Origin: Azorinus chamasolen
Taxonomy: Eukaryota; Mollusca; Bivalvia; Cardiida; Solecurtidae
DNA length: 64,000 nucleotides
Assembly (NCBI GenBank): GCA_963576725.1
Contig: OY755240.1
Location: 13,632,378 to 13,696,377, forward strand
Reading direction: 5' to 3'
The position numbers were made by a program, and so were the translations under genes. This document shows, piece after piece, positions 17,785-28,899 of this stretch (position 1 is the stretch's first letter; each line of letters begins with the position of its first letter). Below the pieces are notes generated by a model, which did no database searches, was not told the DNA's origin, and worked only from the letters and a program-made list of their open reading frames with translations.

Positions 17785-17875
17785 GCTACCATCTCACTGT
17801 ATTCGTATACACTATACATTAACAAAACCAAACCTGATTTAAGTACATTTATCATTCATTTAACACTTTGGTTAC

Positions 17876-18097
17876 TACAGTAAAACCCCGCTAATGCTAC
17901 CACCTCAAAGAGGTATAATTATGGGTGAAAGATGCAGATCGTAGATGTAGATAGTAGCTTAATGCTGGACAAAAGTAATGCAGAAATGACATACATGAGC
18001 TTTCTGGATTACTTTTGTCCTGCATTAAGAAGCCACCTGCTTTTAAAGACGCCCATATTTATTCATTGAGTGGTCACTTTAGATGGGGTTTACTGTA
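17876..18097. mobile_element. TACAGT-ended foldback MITE
   Basis: TACAGTAAAACCCC at the left and GGGGTTTACTGTA at the right, with an inner 22-bp stem starting CTTAATGCTGGACAAAAGTA (17958 inward; partner ends at 18029). Almost the whole 220 bp folds on itself. TA/CAGT termini suggest a Tc1/mariner- or pogo-related origin, which I cannot confirm without a transposase. Confidence 0.7.
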
Positions 18098-18401
18098 CAT
18101 TGACGAGTAAGACCTGCCAAACAATGGCCAAACAACGGCGAAAGACCCATCATTCATCCTCTGACATAACACTTTATTTTTCTTTTTGGTATCTGAATAT
18201 AAATATTTATTATATGTTAATAAATTCGACTCTCAAATCACTAACCACCCGCAACAATACTGGTTTTCCTAATGAATTCGGTAGGTAGCGAAACGTACAG
18301 GTAGCGAAATGGTCAGGGTAGCGAAATGACTTCTCGGTGGGTAGCGAAATGACTGTAGCGAAATGGTATGGGTAGCGAAATGTCTGACAACCTCCTGCAT
18401 G

Positions 18402-19734
18402 CATAATTTAATCATCAGCGTACAGTGGGGCAAAACCATAGATACAGGCAATGTCCATGTACTAACATCGCCATTTATCCACATAACCATTTATTGTTTC
18501 CATCATTTAGAATCATACAGATGAATGTTTAACATCACCATAAAGTTTGATAAATATGTATGTTGAAATTCAGCCAATGGTCGCAAAAACCGCATTATAG
18601 TCATTCAGTAAGTAATTTAACCACACGAATGCTGAATTTTCAATGTGTCATAGTTCATTAGTGTTACTAGATATTGTCTATTAGGTACGAAAGGATATTA
18701 GTTGCGAGAGGGGGTTAAAATCAACCCACGTAGAGCCTGACCAGAGGGCTGTCCTAAGTGGCTAGGTTCTAAGCGTACTCAATGCTAGGTACCTAGGAAA
18801 AATGCACAGAGTGACTCTTCTTTATGTAATATCGTACAACAGTGTAAGGTTAAAATGAGAAACTTACAGCAGACGACACCAGTAACTGGTTCTTTGTAAA
18901 GCCCTACAGCGATTTAAATTCATATATCAACCATTATGCCATTGGGTGACGTAGCCATTTTGGAGAGCTAGCAGAAGACAGACTGTTTTATACTTCGTTA
19001 GGTACAGAACTGACAAATGATTTGTACCCTAAGCAGACAAGAATGTTTTACGCGAGTACCTATAGCAATCTTCTATAGTATATTTATAATGACAGTATAA
19101 TCAATGTCCAGGGAGTACCGATGTGTGACCTTAGCGATGCCCGCATTGAGCGGTGAGGCTGTTGTTTATTCATTTGAGCAGACGACGTTAATTCAAAAGA
19201 TTAAACGTTTCAGTTTGTAACCGCTAATGGTTTTTCCAATTTCCAGTTTTAAATTTCAAAAAACGAGTGAATGGATGCGGTTATATTTGAAAGCTAGCAG
19301 ACAATATGCAATATTAGTTCAACGGCTGGCTTTATTCGTCTCTTAATTAACAAACGACATTACAGGTAAACCTAGATTTATAAAATCACTAGTATAGCGT
19401 TAAACTAGCGTAGTTTGTTCTGAAAAAAAATTGGATACCGCTTAAGCTGGTGCTTTCAATTACTGCTCATGAACAGACTCATGCATGACTCATATTTGTA
19501 CTTTAAATAAAACCGAGTCTTCAATTTTCTCTTTTTGCATCGCAATATTTGCTTTCAGCGGATCACTTCCCTTCGGAATTTGCATTTTATTGCACATTCT
19601 TCCATCACGATGTATAAACTTTGGGTCCTTAAAGCAGACAACACTAGTAATAGCTCTCAAGCAGAGGATACACAACGGCCAGTTATGTAGGCTTATTTAA
19701 TTTGTTGACCCAACTTTGGGTGGACACACTGATT
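18402..19734. other. no gene seen; one R3 fragment
   Basis: AT-rich sequence without recognisable exons. R3 sequence occupies about 19415-19580, with a short piece ending GCATGACTCATATTTGTACT (R1 family) spliced into it around 19478-19502. Confidence 0.5.
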
Positions 19735-20590
19735 TGTGACAGAGACTTAGTATTTCATCGATCTGGATTATATTTAGATGATCTCCTGGTTGAAAAGGTT
19801 TAAGCATGTTAAACTTTAAACTTATTAAGCAAAGTTACAGATACCATAAAATTCAGAAAACTTTTCCTTAATTTCATTGTCGAAATTAACCTCTCATCAG
19901 TAACTATAATTGCAATCTACGTTACTGCAACAATGTATTTCTAACCCAGAAGTTTTGGTGATGCTATCTACAAACTTAGAAAAAGTCGGTGTCATACCAT
20001 TATCATGATTTGTTTATTTACCACATAAAACGATTAAGAAGAAAGGTTACCACCCATTATATTGCAAAGCACTGCATGATTGGTTATTGACCCCATTGCG
20101 CGATGACAGGTCGAGGGTAGTACACTATGATGGTATACTGTTAAACCAAGAAACGGGATGAACTTACCAGACTTATGTATTTCCTTTTCTCTGTCGTGTT
20201 CTTAACGGCTTCCATGCAGTTGCTCTGACTTCAGTAGTCACTGAGTGCATATTTGCTGGACTTTCACAGTTGTTATGCTATGTTTTACATTTAAGTCCGG
20301 CGGGCTACCTTTATTTACACTGTTTGTAGGGTGACAGATAATTGTTAGGTTAGGACGTCCGTAAACCGGTTTAAAACCCCAGTGGTTGTTCTGCCATTGA
20401 TTATTCCAAGGCGGTTCTCTCTTTGTCACCCGTACTTTTTCGTTTGCCTGGTGTCTTTGTTCATGTTTGAAATGTTTATCTCTTGTGTATGTGTGTGTGT
20501 GTAGTTGTGTGTGTGTGACAAGCTTTTTATTGATGTTTTGGTGGTGATTGCGTCTTTTGTTTGGCTTTTCCTGCTTGACTTTACAACGTT
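19735..20590 (+). mobile_element. decayed 3' end of Penelope-like element (R2 type)
   Basis: About 19820-19990 is a degenerate reading of the same C-terminal RT region as the intact frame at 50577-51650 (YRYHK, then KTFP/FIVEIN and a GDAIYKL-like stretch). It runs into the R2 3' region: GTCCGGCGGG, TTAGGACGTCCGTAAACCGG, then TG-rich sequence, ending GCTTGACTTTAC at about 20583. This links R2 to the 3' UTR of that retroelement family. Confidence 0.65.
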
Positions 20591-20726
20591 TCATTAACAA
20601 ATAACTTAAAACTGATGTTAGATCATGATCTAAAGAGCCTTAATTCTGTAGTAGACGACATAAGTAGGGATTGGCGTATTTATATTGCAGCACAAACCCA
20701 CCCCTACCCTATGGATACCTTTTTAC

Positions 20727-20880
20727 TATAGATTTGCATCTCGTGTGTGAGTGTGCGTTTGGGTGTGTGGTTGTGTGTTTATATGTGTGTCATGCTATCT
20801 ATCGGTGTTTTGGTGGTGGTTGCGTCTTGTATGTGGCTTTGCCTGCTTGACTTTACTACTTTTCCATTTGTCCGTTCGTC
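20727..20880 (+). repeat. R2 terminal fragment
   Basis: Starts in a TG-rich stretch and contains CATGCTATCTATCGGTGTTT, TTGCGTCTTGTATGTGGC and GCTTGACTTTACTAC, the terminal part of R2. Confidence 0.7.
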
Positions 20881-21464
20881 CATCTGTCCCTAATTTTTGT
20901 GTTGAGCATAACTTTAAAATTATTTATTATACAGACATGAGGCATCTTCAATGTATTATTTAGGGTGTGTAATGTCTGCTCAGATTTTAATCTAATGCAA
21001 ATTTGAGTATTTTAGTCCCACATAAGAGTGTGTATCTTCTGGTGAACAATTTGTAATGAACATGAATTTAAGATACGTTTTATCATATAACCCTTAAAAG
21101 TGCCACAGAAAGTGAAACATATTGTATCTGACAGCTGTTTCGGCCATTGTTTACAGCGTAGTACAGCCGGGTTCAAACTGTTTATTTGCATAACAAATGC
21201 ACTAGTGCATTTCCGCGATTTTACGGCACTCCCACAGGCAGATTATGTATAAAGCTGATCCGAGTCTGCCGTTTGCTAATGGAATAACATAAATCTGATT
21301 CTATTTTTATCTTGTCCACATGCAATTCTAAAATAACAAATAATTAGTATTCATAAAATAATTATATCTTATTGACTATTCATTGTCCCTTTACCTGATA
21401 AAAATGTTCCATCCTTTGCAAATACTTTAAAGTTTTACGTACATGACTGAAGACACCATGCATT

Positions 21465-22130
21465 AGCCCTTTTCTTTATGGATATTATTCTTAGAAATAA
21501 CTATTATGAATATCTTTTTTTTTGAAAGATGAAATCACTAAACATACCTATATAATTCAATAAGCAAATAGAAGAGACGCTGATCAGGCGTCTCCTGTAA
21601 TCAACCATGTATTACAGGAGCCACCTGATCTGGGTCTACTCTGCGCAGTCGTTATTTTAGCCATTACTTTATAAATACGCATTAACCCTTCGCTTGCTGA
21701 ATTTTAAAATACATTTCTCCTTCTTTACCCATGCCGTGTTGTATTATTACATAATATCTTCACTGTGTACAAGTATTTTGCTGTGCAATCACTGCTGCGG
21801 AGTGCACTGGTTGCACAATCAACTTGTAAATAGTGCAAACCCTGATGAGACAGCTCCTGCAGGAGCTGTCTCATCTGGGTCTTCACTATTTACAGGTAGG
21901 TATATTGACGCGAATAGCAAGCGAAGGGTTAATTTGCAAACAGTAGACCCTTATTAGATGGCCCAAGTAGTAGCCGTCTAATCAGGGTCTGGTCTTTTTA
22001 CTTATGTAATTATAAGCTTCTACCAGTACTAACACCTCCGGTGTACGTATGCCATTATAAAATACCCGCAAATGATTAATCATAAAGTCATTGTTTCGTA
22101 CATGAATATTTATGGATTATTTAAGGGTTG
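21465..22130 (+). mobile_element. cluster of three abutting TTAA-type MITEs
   Basis: Three hairpin units sit head to tail: 21567-21650 (GATCAGGCGTCTCCTGTAAT and its inverse), 21835-21893, and 21936-22003. The middle one is the complete copy listed at 21682-21932. The last shares its TTAA and ends at a TTTAAGGGTTGAA-like terminus near 22125. A fourth hairpin is at 22330-22425. Confidence 0.7.
21682..21932 (+). mobile_element. TTAA MITE with perfect 17-bp inverted termini
   Basis: TTAACCCTTCGCTTGCT at the left and its exact reverse complement AGCAAGCGAAGGGTTAA at the right. The internal palindrome GACAGCTCCTGCAGGAGCTG with flanking GATGA/TCATC is perfect. The terminal match indicates a relatively young copy. 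TTAA plus CCC...GGG ends are the piggyBac hallmark. Confidence 0.9.
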
Positions 22131-22329
22131 AAAAGCGATAAAGACTATGGAGTTAAAAGATAATTATCGGGTACACCGCTACACATATACAAGTAATCTA
22201 GCCTGCATTCTTGTGTATTTACATTTTCCCTTTTGCTTCTATGTAAGAAATAATCATCATGCATATTTATTAAAGGAATGTTTATAATGACTAATTAACA
22301 AGAGAATTGTTGGCCATTTCAGAAACTGT

Positions 22330-22425
22330 AGAATTAGATCTACAGTATACGAAGTCGGCTCAGATGGGATGGGTCCCTTTATGAGCCGTCTGATCTTAGT
22401 TTGTAGATCTACTCTGTTTTTAAAG
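22330..22425 (+). repeat. diverged MITE hairpin
   Basis: TAGATCTACAGT...GGCTCAGATGGGA and TGAGCCGTCTGATC...GTAGATCTACTCTG form a nested dyad. Terminal TTAA boundaries are not clear. Confidence 0.5.
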
Positions 22426-22999
22426 GCATACTCAGGAAAGTGTTACGTAACGGAGCGGAATTACACAGTAGTTCTGTGTTACTCCAGTAGTATGTGTATA
22501 TCTGGTGGTGGTAAATAAAAACAATAGTGTTGAATGCAAATTCCGAGTCTGTAGTCATACTTTTGACAATATTATACCGTAGGAGTTCATTATCGAATTT
22601 ATATGAACTGACCAACCTTTTCTTCTCCTTTCTTTATTCTTACAAACTATTTTTCACTTAAGACAACTTGATTCCTAAATGTACTGCAAAACCCTTAGTC
22701 TACACGAACTTGAACACGCCTTCCATTGTAAAGTAAACACAGGGTACATCATAGTGTGTCAAGTTATAATAAGAAAAAACTACATGACAGTGCGAGCTAA
22801 AATAGATCTATTTCGGGAAACACCTATAGAATCTTGACAGGAATATGGACACTTTCAACGGGTGTTAAGAAGGAAATAAAATCGTATGTCAGGACGATGT
22901 CGGAAAAAGGTATCAAAAAGTATACCAAAAAACATAATTTACGTAATGAAATCCAACTTACGTGTCAAACGTGAACAGTTTACTATAAACTGATATGTG

Positions 23000-23640
23000 A
23001 TGATTTTGCCACAGACAGCTTCAAGGCATTACTTTCTTTGTCACCCTTACTTTTGTTTGTCTTGTGTCTTTGTGCTTGTGATTTTGATCATGTTTGGAGT
23101 ACTTCTCTCTAGTACTTCTCTCTTGAATCTTTTAAAATAAATGTGTATCTCGTAAAATCGTTCCTTTTTAAAGTATTATGGTGGCTGATATATATTTTAA
23201 GCCCAAACAGCGGTTGCATGTTTTAACTATAGAAATAGTTTGCCATCAACATTGCTTTATTCTCTTATCATAATTGTATTATATCTTACTAGGCATATTG
23301 ATTTTAAATTTTGAGTTATGCGATGTTCTTTTTATACCTTAGAAATACACTGTAAATGTTTTTGTTTTGTTTATTATGTTTTTATTTCTATTGCATATCT
23401 TATATTTTCTTTAATTTCTGCTTTAGTATGTATAAATGTTTTAATTGTAAAGCACTTTTGAACGTATTTAGATATGAAAAGAGTGCTATATAAATATGGT
23501 ATAATAATAATAATAATAAAAAGTATGTGTGTGTTTGTTAAGGTTTTCTGTGTTCAATTCGTGTATATGCGTGTGTTTGCTTGTATGGTTGTGTGTGTGC
23601 CATGCTATCTATAGATGTTTTTGTTGTAATGTGGTATAAC
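23000..23640 (+). repeat. R2 fragment split by a LINE tail (23110-23518)
   Basis: R2 sequence at 23030-23108 (TTTGTCACCCTTACTTTTG, CATGTTTGGAGT) resumes at about 23520-23640 (TTCTGTGTTCAATTCGTGTA, GCCATGCTATCTATAG). The interval between is listed separately. Confidence 0.65.
23110..23518 (+). mobile_element. LINE 3' end, L2/CR1-like tail
   Basis: Ends with GTAAAGCACTTTTGAACG, AGTGCTATATAAATATGG and (ATA)n, a 3' terminus style typical of L2/CR1-type LINEs and SINEs that borrow their tails. No coding sequence remains. Confidence 0.6.
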
Positions 23641-23649
23641 AGAGGTTTA

Positions 23650-24362
23650 TATATAAAACCGACCACGACGTAGTTCGATATCCCAATTTATTTGGATACA
23701 GGAGATATACGAAAGGCTCTGCAATAAATGGAAATGCACATGTAAGTTAAGCAACATCACTTTGCAGAAGCTATACATAATTATAAATTATCAGTAACGC
23801 TATTATATTATATTGTTAAACTAGTAACATGAATAATTATACACTTATACAGAAATTGTATTTGATATTCATGTTATACAAATATTTACTAAATTAACAT
23901 ACATATTTACTACAAAAATAGAAGATAAAATGAATATTTAAAATAGTTATGCATTATAAAAAACATTCACATTTCTTACCTAAACTATGGGTCTAGAACG
24001 TGGCAAAATTCAAAATGGCTGGAAATATTTATGTCTTTATTCAAAAGAAATAGCGAACAAAGTGAGCAAGACCAAGAAAATAGCGGGAAAGAAGTGGTCA
24101 AGCCGTTGGACACTATAATAAGAAAGTATACAAGTTCTCATTGGTTATTTAGTTTAGTGGTGTGCATTGAAGTATGAAAACTGACCAGGTAATGTGTATG
24201 TGATAAGATATATTTGTTAAATGCATCTGTACTGAACAGAACAGAACTCATATAAATGTTATGCTTTGCACAGCATTTGTTCACTATACTACATTTTGGT
24301 GATGATTGCATCTTGTATATGGCTTTGCCCACTTGACTTTACTATTTTTTCACATATTAAAG
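23650..24362. other. no gene seen
   Basis: AT-rich interval without a recognisable exon, RNA gene or repeat boundary, apart from R2-like words (GCATCTTGTATATGGCTTTG) at about 24308-24345. Confidence 0.45.
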
Positions 24363-25771
24363 AAAACAAGATGTGTTTGTGAAACACTATACCCCCTCAA
24401 TATGATATTTGATCGTGAAGAATGACCAAAAATCAAGTCTGTATCTCTAATGGTTCAAAAGTTATGGCCAATGTTAAAAGTTAGTGACCTTTGACCATGA
24501 AGGATGACCTTGACCTTGACATGCCAACCCTCAAACTGTGCGGCTTCATGAGATACACATGCATACCAGTATCAAGGCTGTATATTTACTGGTTCAAACG
24601 TTATGGCCAATGTTAATGACCTTTGACCTTCAAAGATGACCTTGACCGTGACATGTCACCCCTCAAACTGTGCAGCCAAATGAGAAACACATATATACAA
24701 ACTATCAAGTCTGTATCCCTACTGGTTCAAAAGTTATGGCCAATGTTAAAGTATGTGACCTTTGACCCTGAAAGATGACCTTGACCTTTACATGTCACCG
24801 AACAAAATGTGCAGCTTCATGAGATACACATGCACACCAAATATCAAGACTCTATCTCTATTGGTTCAAAAGTTATGGTCAATTTGAAGTTGGTGACCTT
24901 TGACCCATATGTTTGACCTCTGACCTTTAAGGGTGACCTTGACCTTTACATGTCACACCTCAAAATGTGCGGCTTTACGAGATACATATGCATGCCAAAT
25001 ATCAAGTTTCTATCTGTACTGGCTCAAAAGTTATGACCAATGTTAAAGTTACAGACAAAGAAACAGACAATTTGACCTTTGACCCTGAATGATGACCTTG
25101 ACCTTGACATGTTACCCCTCAAAACGTACAGCTTTATGAGATACACAAGCATGCCAAATATCAAGTCTCTATCTTTACTGGTCCAAAAGTTATGGCCAAT
25201 GTTAAAGTCGGTGATTTGACCCATATATTTGACCTCTGTCCTTGAAGGATGACCTTGACCTTAACATGTCACCCCTCAAAATGTGCGGCTTAATGAGATA
25301 CATATGCATGCCAAATATCAAGTCTCTATCTGTACTGACATAAAAGTTATGACCAATGTTAAAGTTGCGATAAAGTTACAGCCAAAAAACCAGATAATTT
25401 GACCTTTGACCCTGAAGGATGACGTTGACCTTGACATGTCACACCTCAACGTGTGCAGCTTTATGAGATACACAAGCATGCCAAATATCAAGTCTCTATC
25501 TCTACTGGTCTAAACGTTATGGCAAATGTTAAAGTCGGTGATTTGACCCATATATTTGACCTCTGACCTCGAAGGATGACATTGACCTTGACATTTTCCC
25601 CCTCAAAATGTGCGGCTTTATGAGATACATATGCATACCAAATATCATGTCTCTATCTGTACTGGCTCAAAAGTTATGACAACTGTTAAAGTTGCTGACA
25701 AACAAACAGACAAACAAACAGACATGCCAAAAACAATATGCCCGTCAGATTTGATCTGGGGGGCATAAAAA
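24363..25771 (+). mobile_element. tandem-array element A (pearl/CvA-like layout)
   Basis: Eight or more units of about 130-170 bp, each with GAGATACACATGCATGCC, CAAGTCTCTATCTGTACTGG, AAAAGTTATGGCCAATG and runs of GACCTTTGACC/GACCTTGACC. It begins AAACAAGATGTGTTTGTGAA and ends after CAAACAGACAAACAAACAG with GATCTGGGGGGCATAAAA. A non-coding array between a fixed start and a fixed end is the layout described for bivalve pearl-type elements. The family assignment is inference. Confidence 0.75.
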
Positions 25772-25784
25772 CCCCATTAAAACT

Positions 25785-26850
25785 GATTGTGTGCGCGTGC
25801 GCGTGTGTGTGTGGTTATGCATGTGTGTTACTTGCATTCTATCGGTGTTTGGGTGGTGGTTGCGTTTTGTTTGTGTCTTTTTCTGTTTGACTTTATTTGC
25901 CATCGTGGTTGTTGTAGATTAGTCGGAGAGGGGATATGTTTTTTACACTGTTTGTCTTTTAGGGTTGGGATAGAATAAATGTACGGTTGGGTGCCCCTAA
26001 ACCGGTTTAACCCCCCCCCCCCCCAGTGACATTTGTCACTGACCCTTCCAAGGCGTTATTTCCATCTTTCCCCTATTGTTTGTTTGTCATGTCTTTGTGC
26101 GTTCCTTTGTGTCTTATATATTTCTGTTTAGGCGGTTGTGTTTTGTATTCGGTGTTTCCTGCATGACTCATACATGTTCGTTTACTGCTTTTCCATAAAT
26201 AAATATTAAATTTATCGTAGAATTATCGAAATGTTTCTGTTTAAAGTCGTGGATGGCATCTGTCAATATAGCCTATTTCAAGCTAACCCCCTAAACCGAC
26301 TTAAACAACCGTGACTATTGTCACTGACCGTTCAAAGGCGATACTTCCATATTCTCCCTATTGTTTGTTCGTTTTGTCTTTTTGCGTCCTTTTGTGTTTT
26401 GTGTTTTTGCACCACAGCCATAAAACACAGCAACTATCAGTTGCAGTTGCTCTTCATCAAAGTAATTGAGTACATATTTGGCCGGGTTTTTACAGTTGGT
26501 ATGCTATGTTTTACATATTGTCATGTGTTTACAGTATTTTATGTTGTGGGAAAGTCCGGCGGGGATACATTTATTAACACTATTTGTTAAGCTAGGGTGA
26601 CTTTGAGATAAGTGTGAGGTTAGGACGTCCGTAAACAAGCTTAAACTCCATTGGTGATTTTGCCACTGACTGTTCAAAGGCGGTTCTCTCTTTGTCACTC
26701 TTACTTTTGTTAGTCTTGTGTCTTTGTATTTGTGCTTTTGTTCATGTATGCAATGTTTATCTCTAGTACATGGGTGTTTGTTAATGTTTTCTGTGTGCAT
26801 CTCCTGTACGTGCGTGTGTTTGGGTGTGTAGTTCTATAGTTCTTTCAAAA
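25785..26850 (+). mobile_element. mosaic of R2 end, R1, R1 and R2 fragments
   Basis: 25785-25895 is an R2 end, 25897-26170 is R1 (GTTGTAGATTAGTCGGAGAG, AAACCGGTTTAAC), 26280-26405 R1 again, 26430-26830 R2 (AAGTCCGGCGGGGATAC, TTAGGACGTCCGTAAAC). A C14 run (26011-26024) abuts AAACCGGTTTAA. These are 3' ends of the Penelope-like family in one orientation. Confidence 0.65.
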
Positions 26851-27020
26851 CAATTTATTGTGCATACAGTTAAACAAGTTCTTACCGGTCTATTATATCT
26901 TCTACTTGTAACCACGGAACTTCTTTTGCTAGTAAAGCTCTGATCTAAGTAGTATATTTCCTATTAGAAACTCTACCATTGTGATTCCTTTTGAAATTGC
27001 CATTACTTTTATCTGTATTA

Positions 27021-27185
27021 ATGAGGAACAAAACCTTACAGAGCGTGCTGAAAAGTCCAGATCTGGTGGTAGCATTGGACATTGGCAGCACAAACTCTGG
27101 CTATGCCTGGCAATGGAGAAGCAACTTTGACAAAAATCGTAGTAACATCGAGTTCAACGACAACTGGGGAACCGCTTCACCACGG
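27021..27185 (+). CDS. HSPA12-like Hsp70-family gene, exon 1
   Basis: First of five coding exons (27021-27185, 29512-29679, 29932-30150, 30592-30736, 41006-42090), 1782 nt in all, coding 593 residues, close to the 600-680 usual for the HSPA12 family. HSPA12 proteins are atypical Hsp70 relatives with an ATPase fold and no classic peptide-binding tail; bivalves carry many copies linked to stress and immunity. This exon has VVALDIGSTNSGYAWQW, the first phosphate-binding loop. The start chosen is ATG 27021; the frame is open further upstream but without another ATG. The exon ends in phase 0 at CGG before GTAGGT. A further upstream exon cannot be excluded. Confidence 0.8.
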
Positions 27186-27540
27186 GTAGGTATCTGAAAA
27201 TGTTAATGTTTCACAATATGATGCAAACAATCAATGGTTTGAATTGGGACACTACTTTACATTAAAGTAGAGCTTATTCTTCTATTGATGATTTGAACAG
27301 TTGTTTAACTAATAAATGCACAAGCAAGGAAATAGATATTATAAACTAAGAAACATATTTTTAAACAAAGTAAACAAGTTTACCATGGAGTTTACTTATT
27401 GCAAGTATAAGTGCAACCATAAGGCATCCGCAAGTTTATGGTGATGTGATTTACATACGTATTAAAATTATTGGGTATACCCATTTTCTCACTTTGTTCC
27501 TCAAATATGTTGAACCATCATTAAAATAGGATATGATCAT

Positions 27541-27775
27541 TATACCCCCACAACGAAGTGTAGGGGGATACTGGAATCACGCCGTCCGTTTGTCCGTCCG
27601 TCTTTCCGCCTGACCATCTGTTCGTCAGTCCGTCCGTCTGCCTGTCCGTCCGTATTTTGACGGTTTTGTTTCCGGAGCTTTACTCTGCCATCCTTCAACA
27701 GAACTTTTAGCTCGCCTGTTCGTAGACCCCAGGCGTGAGCGTGAGCGTGGGCGTGAGCGTGGCCACGGTTAAACA
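27541..27775 (-). repeat. end of a pearl-like element, reversed, with GGAC-type microsatellite
   Basis: Starts TATACCCCCACAACGAAGTG and runs into TCCGTCCGTC tetranucleotides, the mirror image of the ends of arrays B and C (tetranucleotide tract, then GGGGGTATA). It lies in intron 1 of the HSPA12-like gene. The array core is not recognisable beyond about 27775. Confidence 0.6.
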
Positions 27776-28044
27776 TTTTTGACGGGTTGTTTTAAAGCTT
27801 TATATTTGTTCTAGAAATGTTTTATGGAAGTTCATTTGGGGTCAAATATTGCTGTTATGAAGTTAAACATTAAAACTATCTTTTCAATTGTTGATGATTC
27901 ATGTAGACCACAAATCACCAGGTTAAAGGTTTTTGGACGGGTTGTTTTAAAACTTAATAATTGTGAAATTTATGTACTCGGTGAATGGTTAATGGTTGCC
28001 AGTTGAAGACCATAACTAACCGATTAGTTGCCCGTCGGAATACT

Positions 28045-28630
28045 TAAATGTGTATTATACGTTATGATTTGTTGGCCTCTTTGCATGTACGCCGACAAGA
28101 AAGGTTTAGTACTCTATTCTATGAAGGCGACCTCATAAATCCAGAAACGGAAGGAGAACGTCGAATATCTGTACTATTTCGTTTTTGTCGTACCCTTTAT
28201 TACTTTTCTACAGTTACTCTGTTTGCAGCTCAATCATTGAGTACACTAGCGATAGGTGGATACAGTTTGTTCACTTAAATGTTTTCGTTATACATGCACT
28301 TTACCACTGTATTTGCCATCGCGGTTGTTGTAGGTTAGTCGGAGAGGGGATACGTTTATTTTCACTGTTTGTCTTTTAGGGTGGGGATGGAATAAGTGTG
28401 AGGTTGGGCGCCAATAAACCGGTTTAACCCCCTAGTGACTTGACTTTTGTCACTGACCGTTTCAAGGCGGTACTTCCATCTTCCCCCTATTGTATGTTTG
28501 TTTTGTCTTTGTGTGTCTCTTGATGTTTTTATACTTATGTACATTTGCTGTTTCCTTGTGTTGCTGTTCGAGCGACTGTTTGTTCTGTATGTGGTGTTTC
28601 CTTCATGACTCATTTTTGTACTTTTTGTAT
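28045..28630 (+). mobile_element. Penelope-like 3' end (R1 type)
   Basis: Contains GTACGCCGACAAGAAAGGTT, AGTCGGAGAGGGGATACG, GGTTGGGCGCCAATAAACCG and GTATGTGGTGTTTCCTTCAT, ending CTCATTTTTGTACTTTT. Same-strand counterpart of the minus-strand copies at 37500, 50060 and 53765. Intronic. Confidence 0.75.
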
Positions 28631-28724
28631 TTATACGTCATACCTTAATGTCTGTCATGCAATAGGAGGGATATGGTCATATAGTGCTACAACATCCTGT
28701 ATGTCTGGTTGTCATTAGTTATGG

Positions 28725-28895
28725 ATCATTATTTTGATGTTATTAGTTTTGAAATTTTGATACTGCTTATGCCTGTGCTAGCGGGCGTGAGAAGTGTTGC
28801 ACTTTTAATTACTGCTCTTGAACAGACTGAATAAAACCGAGTCTTTTCTCTTTTGCATTGCTTCGTTTGCTTTCTTAGGATCTCCCACTTTCAGA
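28725..28895 (+). repeat. R3 copy, partial
   Basis: GCGGGCGTGAGAAGTGTTGC, GACTGAATAAAACCGAGTC and TTTGCTTTCTTAGGATCTCC mark R3. Confidence 0.7.
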
Positions 28896-28899
28896 ATGT

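Larger units (their letters stand above)
16700..18391. mobile_element. foldback element with TTTCGCTAC subrepeats
   Basis: Inverted termini of about 105 bp (16700-16806 and 18285-18391) are made of short direct repeats with the core CATTTCGCTACCCTGAC. The outer ends match 16 of 20 (GTTTACGGACGTTTCGCTAC against the reverse complement of the right end). CTCCTGCATG flanks it on both sides (16690-16699 and 18392-18401), a 10-bp target duplication. No transposase frame lies inside, so it is non-autonomous. Two smaller elements (17535-17784, 17876-18097) are nested in it. Confidence 0.8.

Noticed and set aside
24363..25771. CRISPR-like appearance (regular repeats)
   Set aside because: Units are 130-170 bp with no constant short repeat plus variable spacer; the context is eukaryotic.
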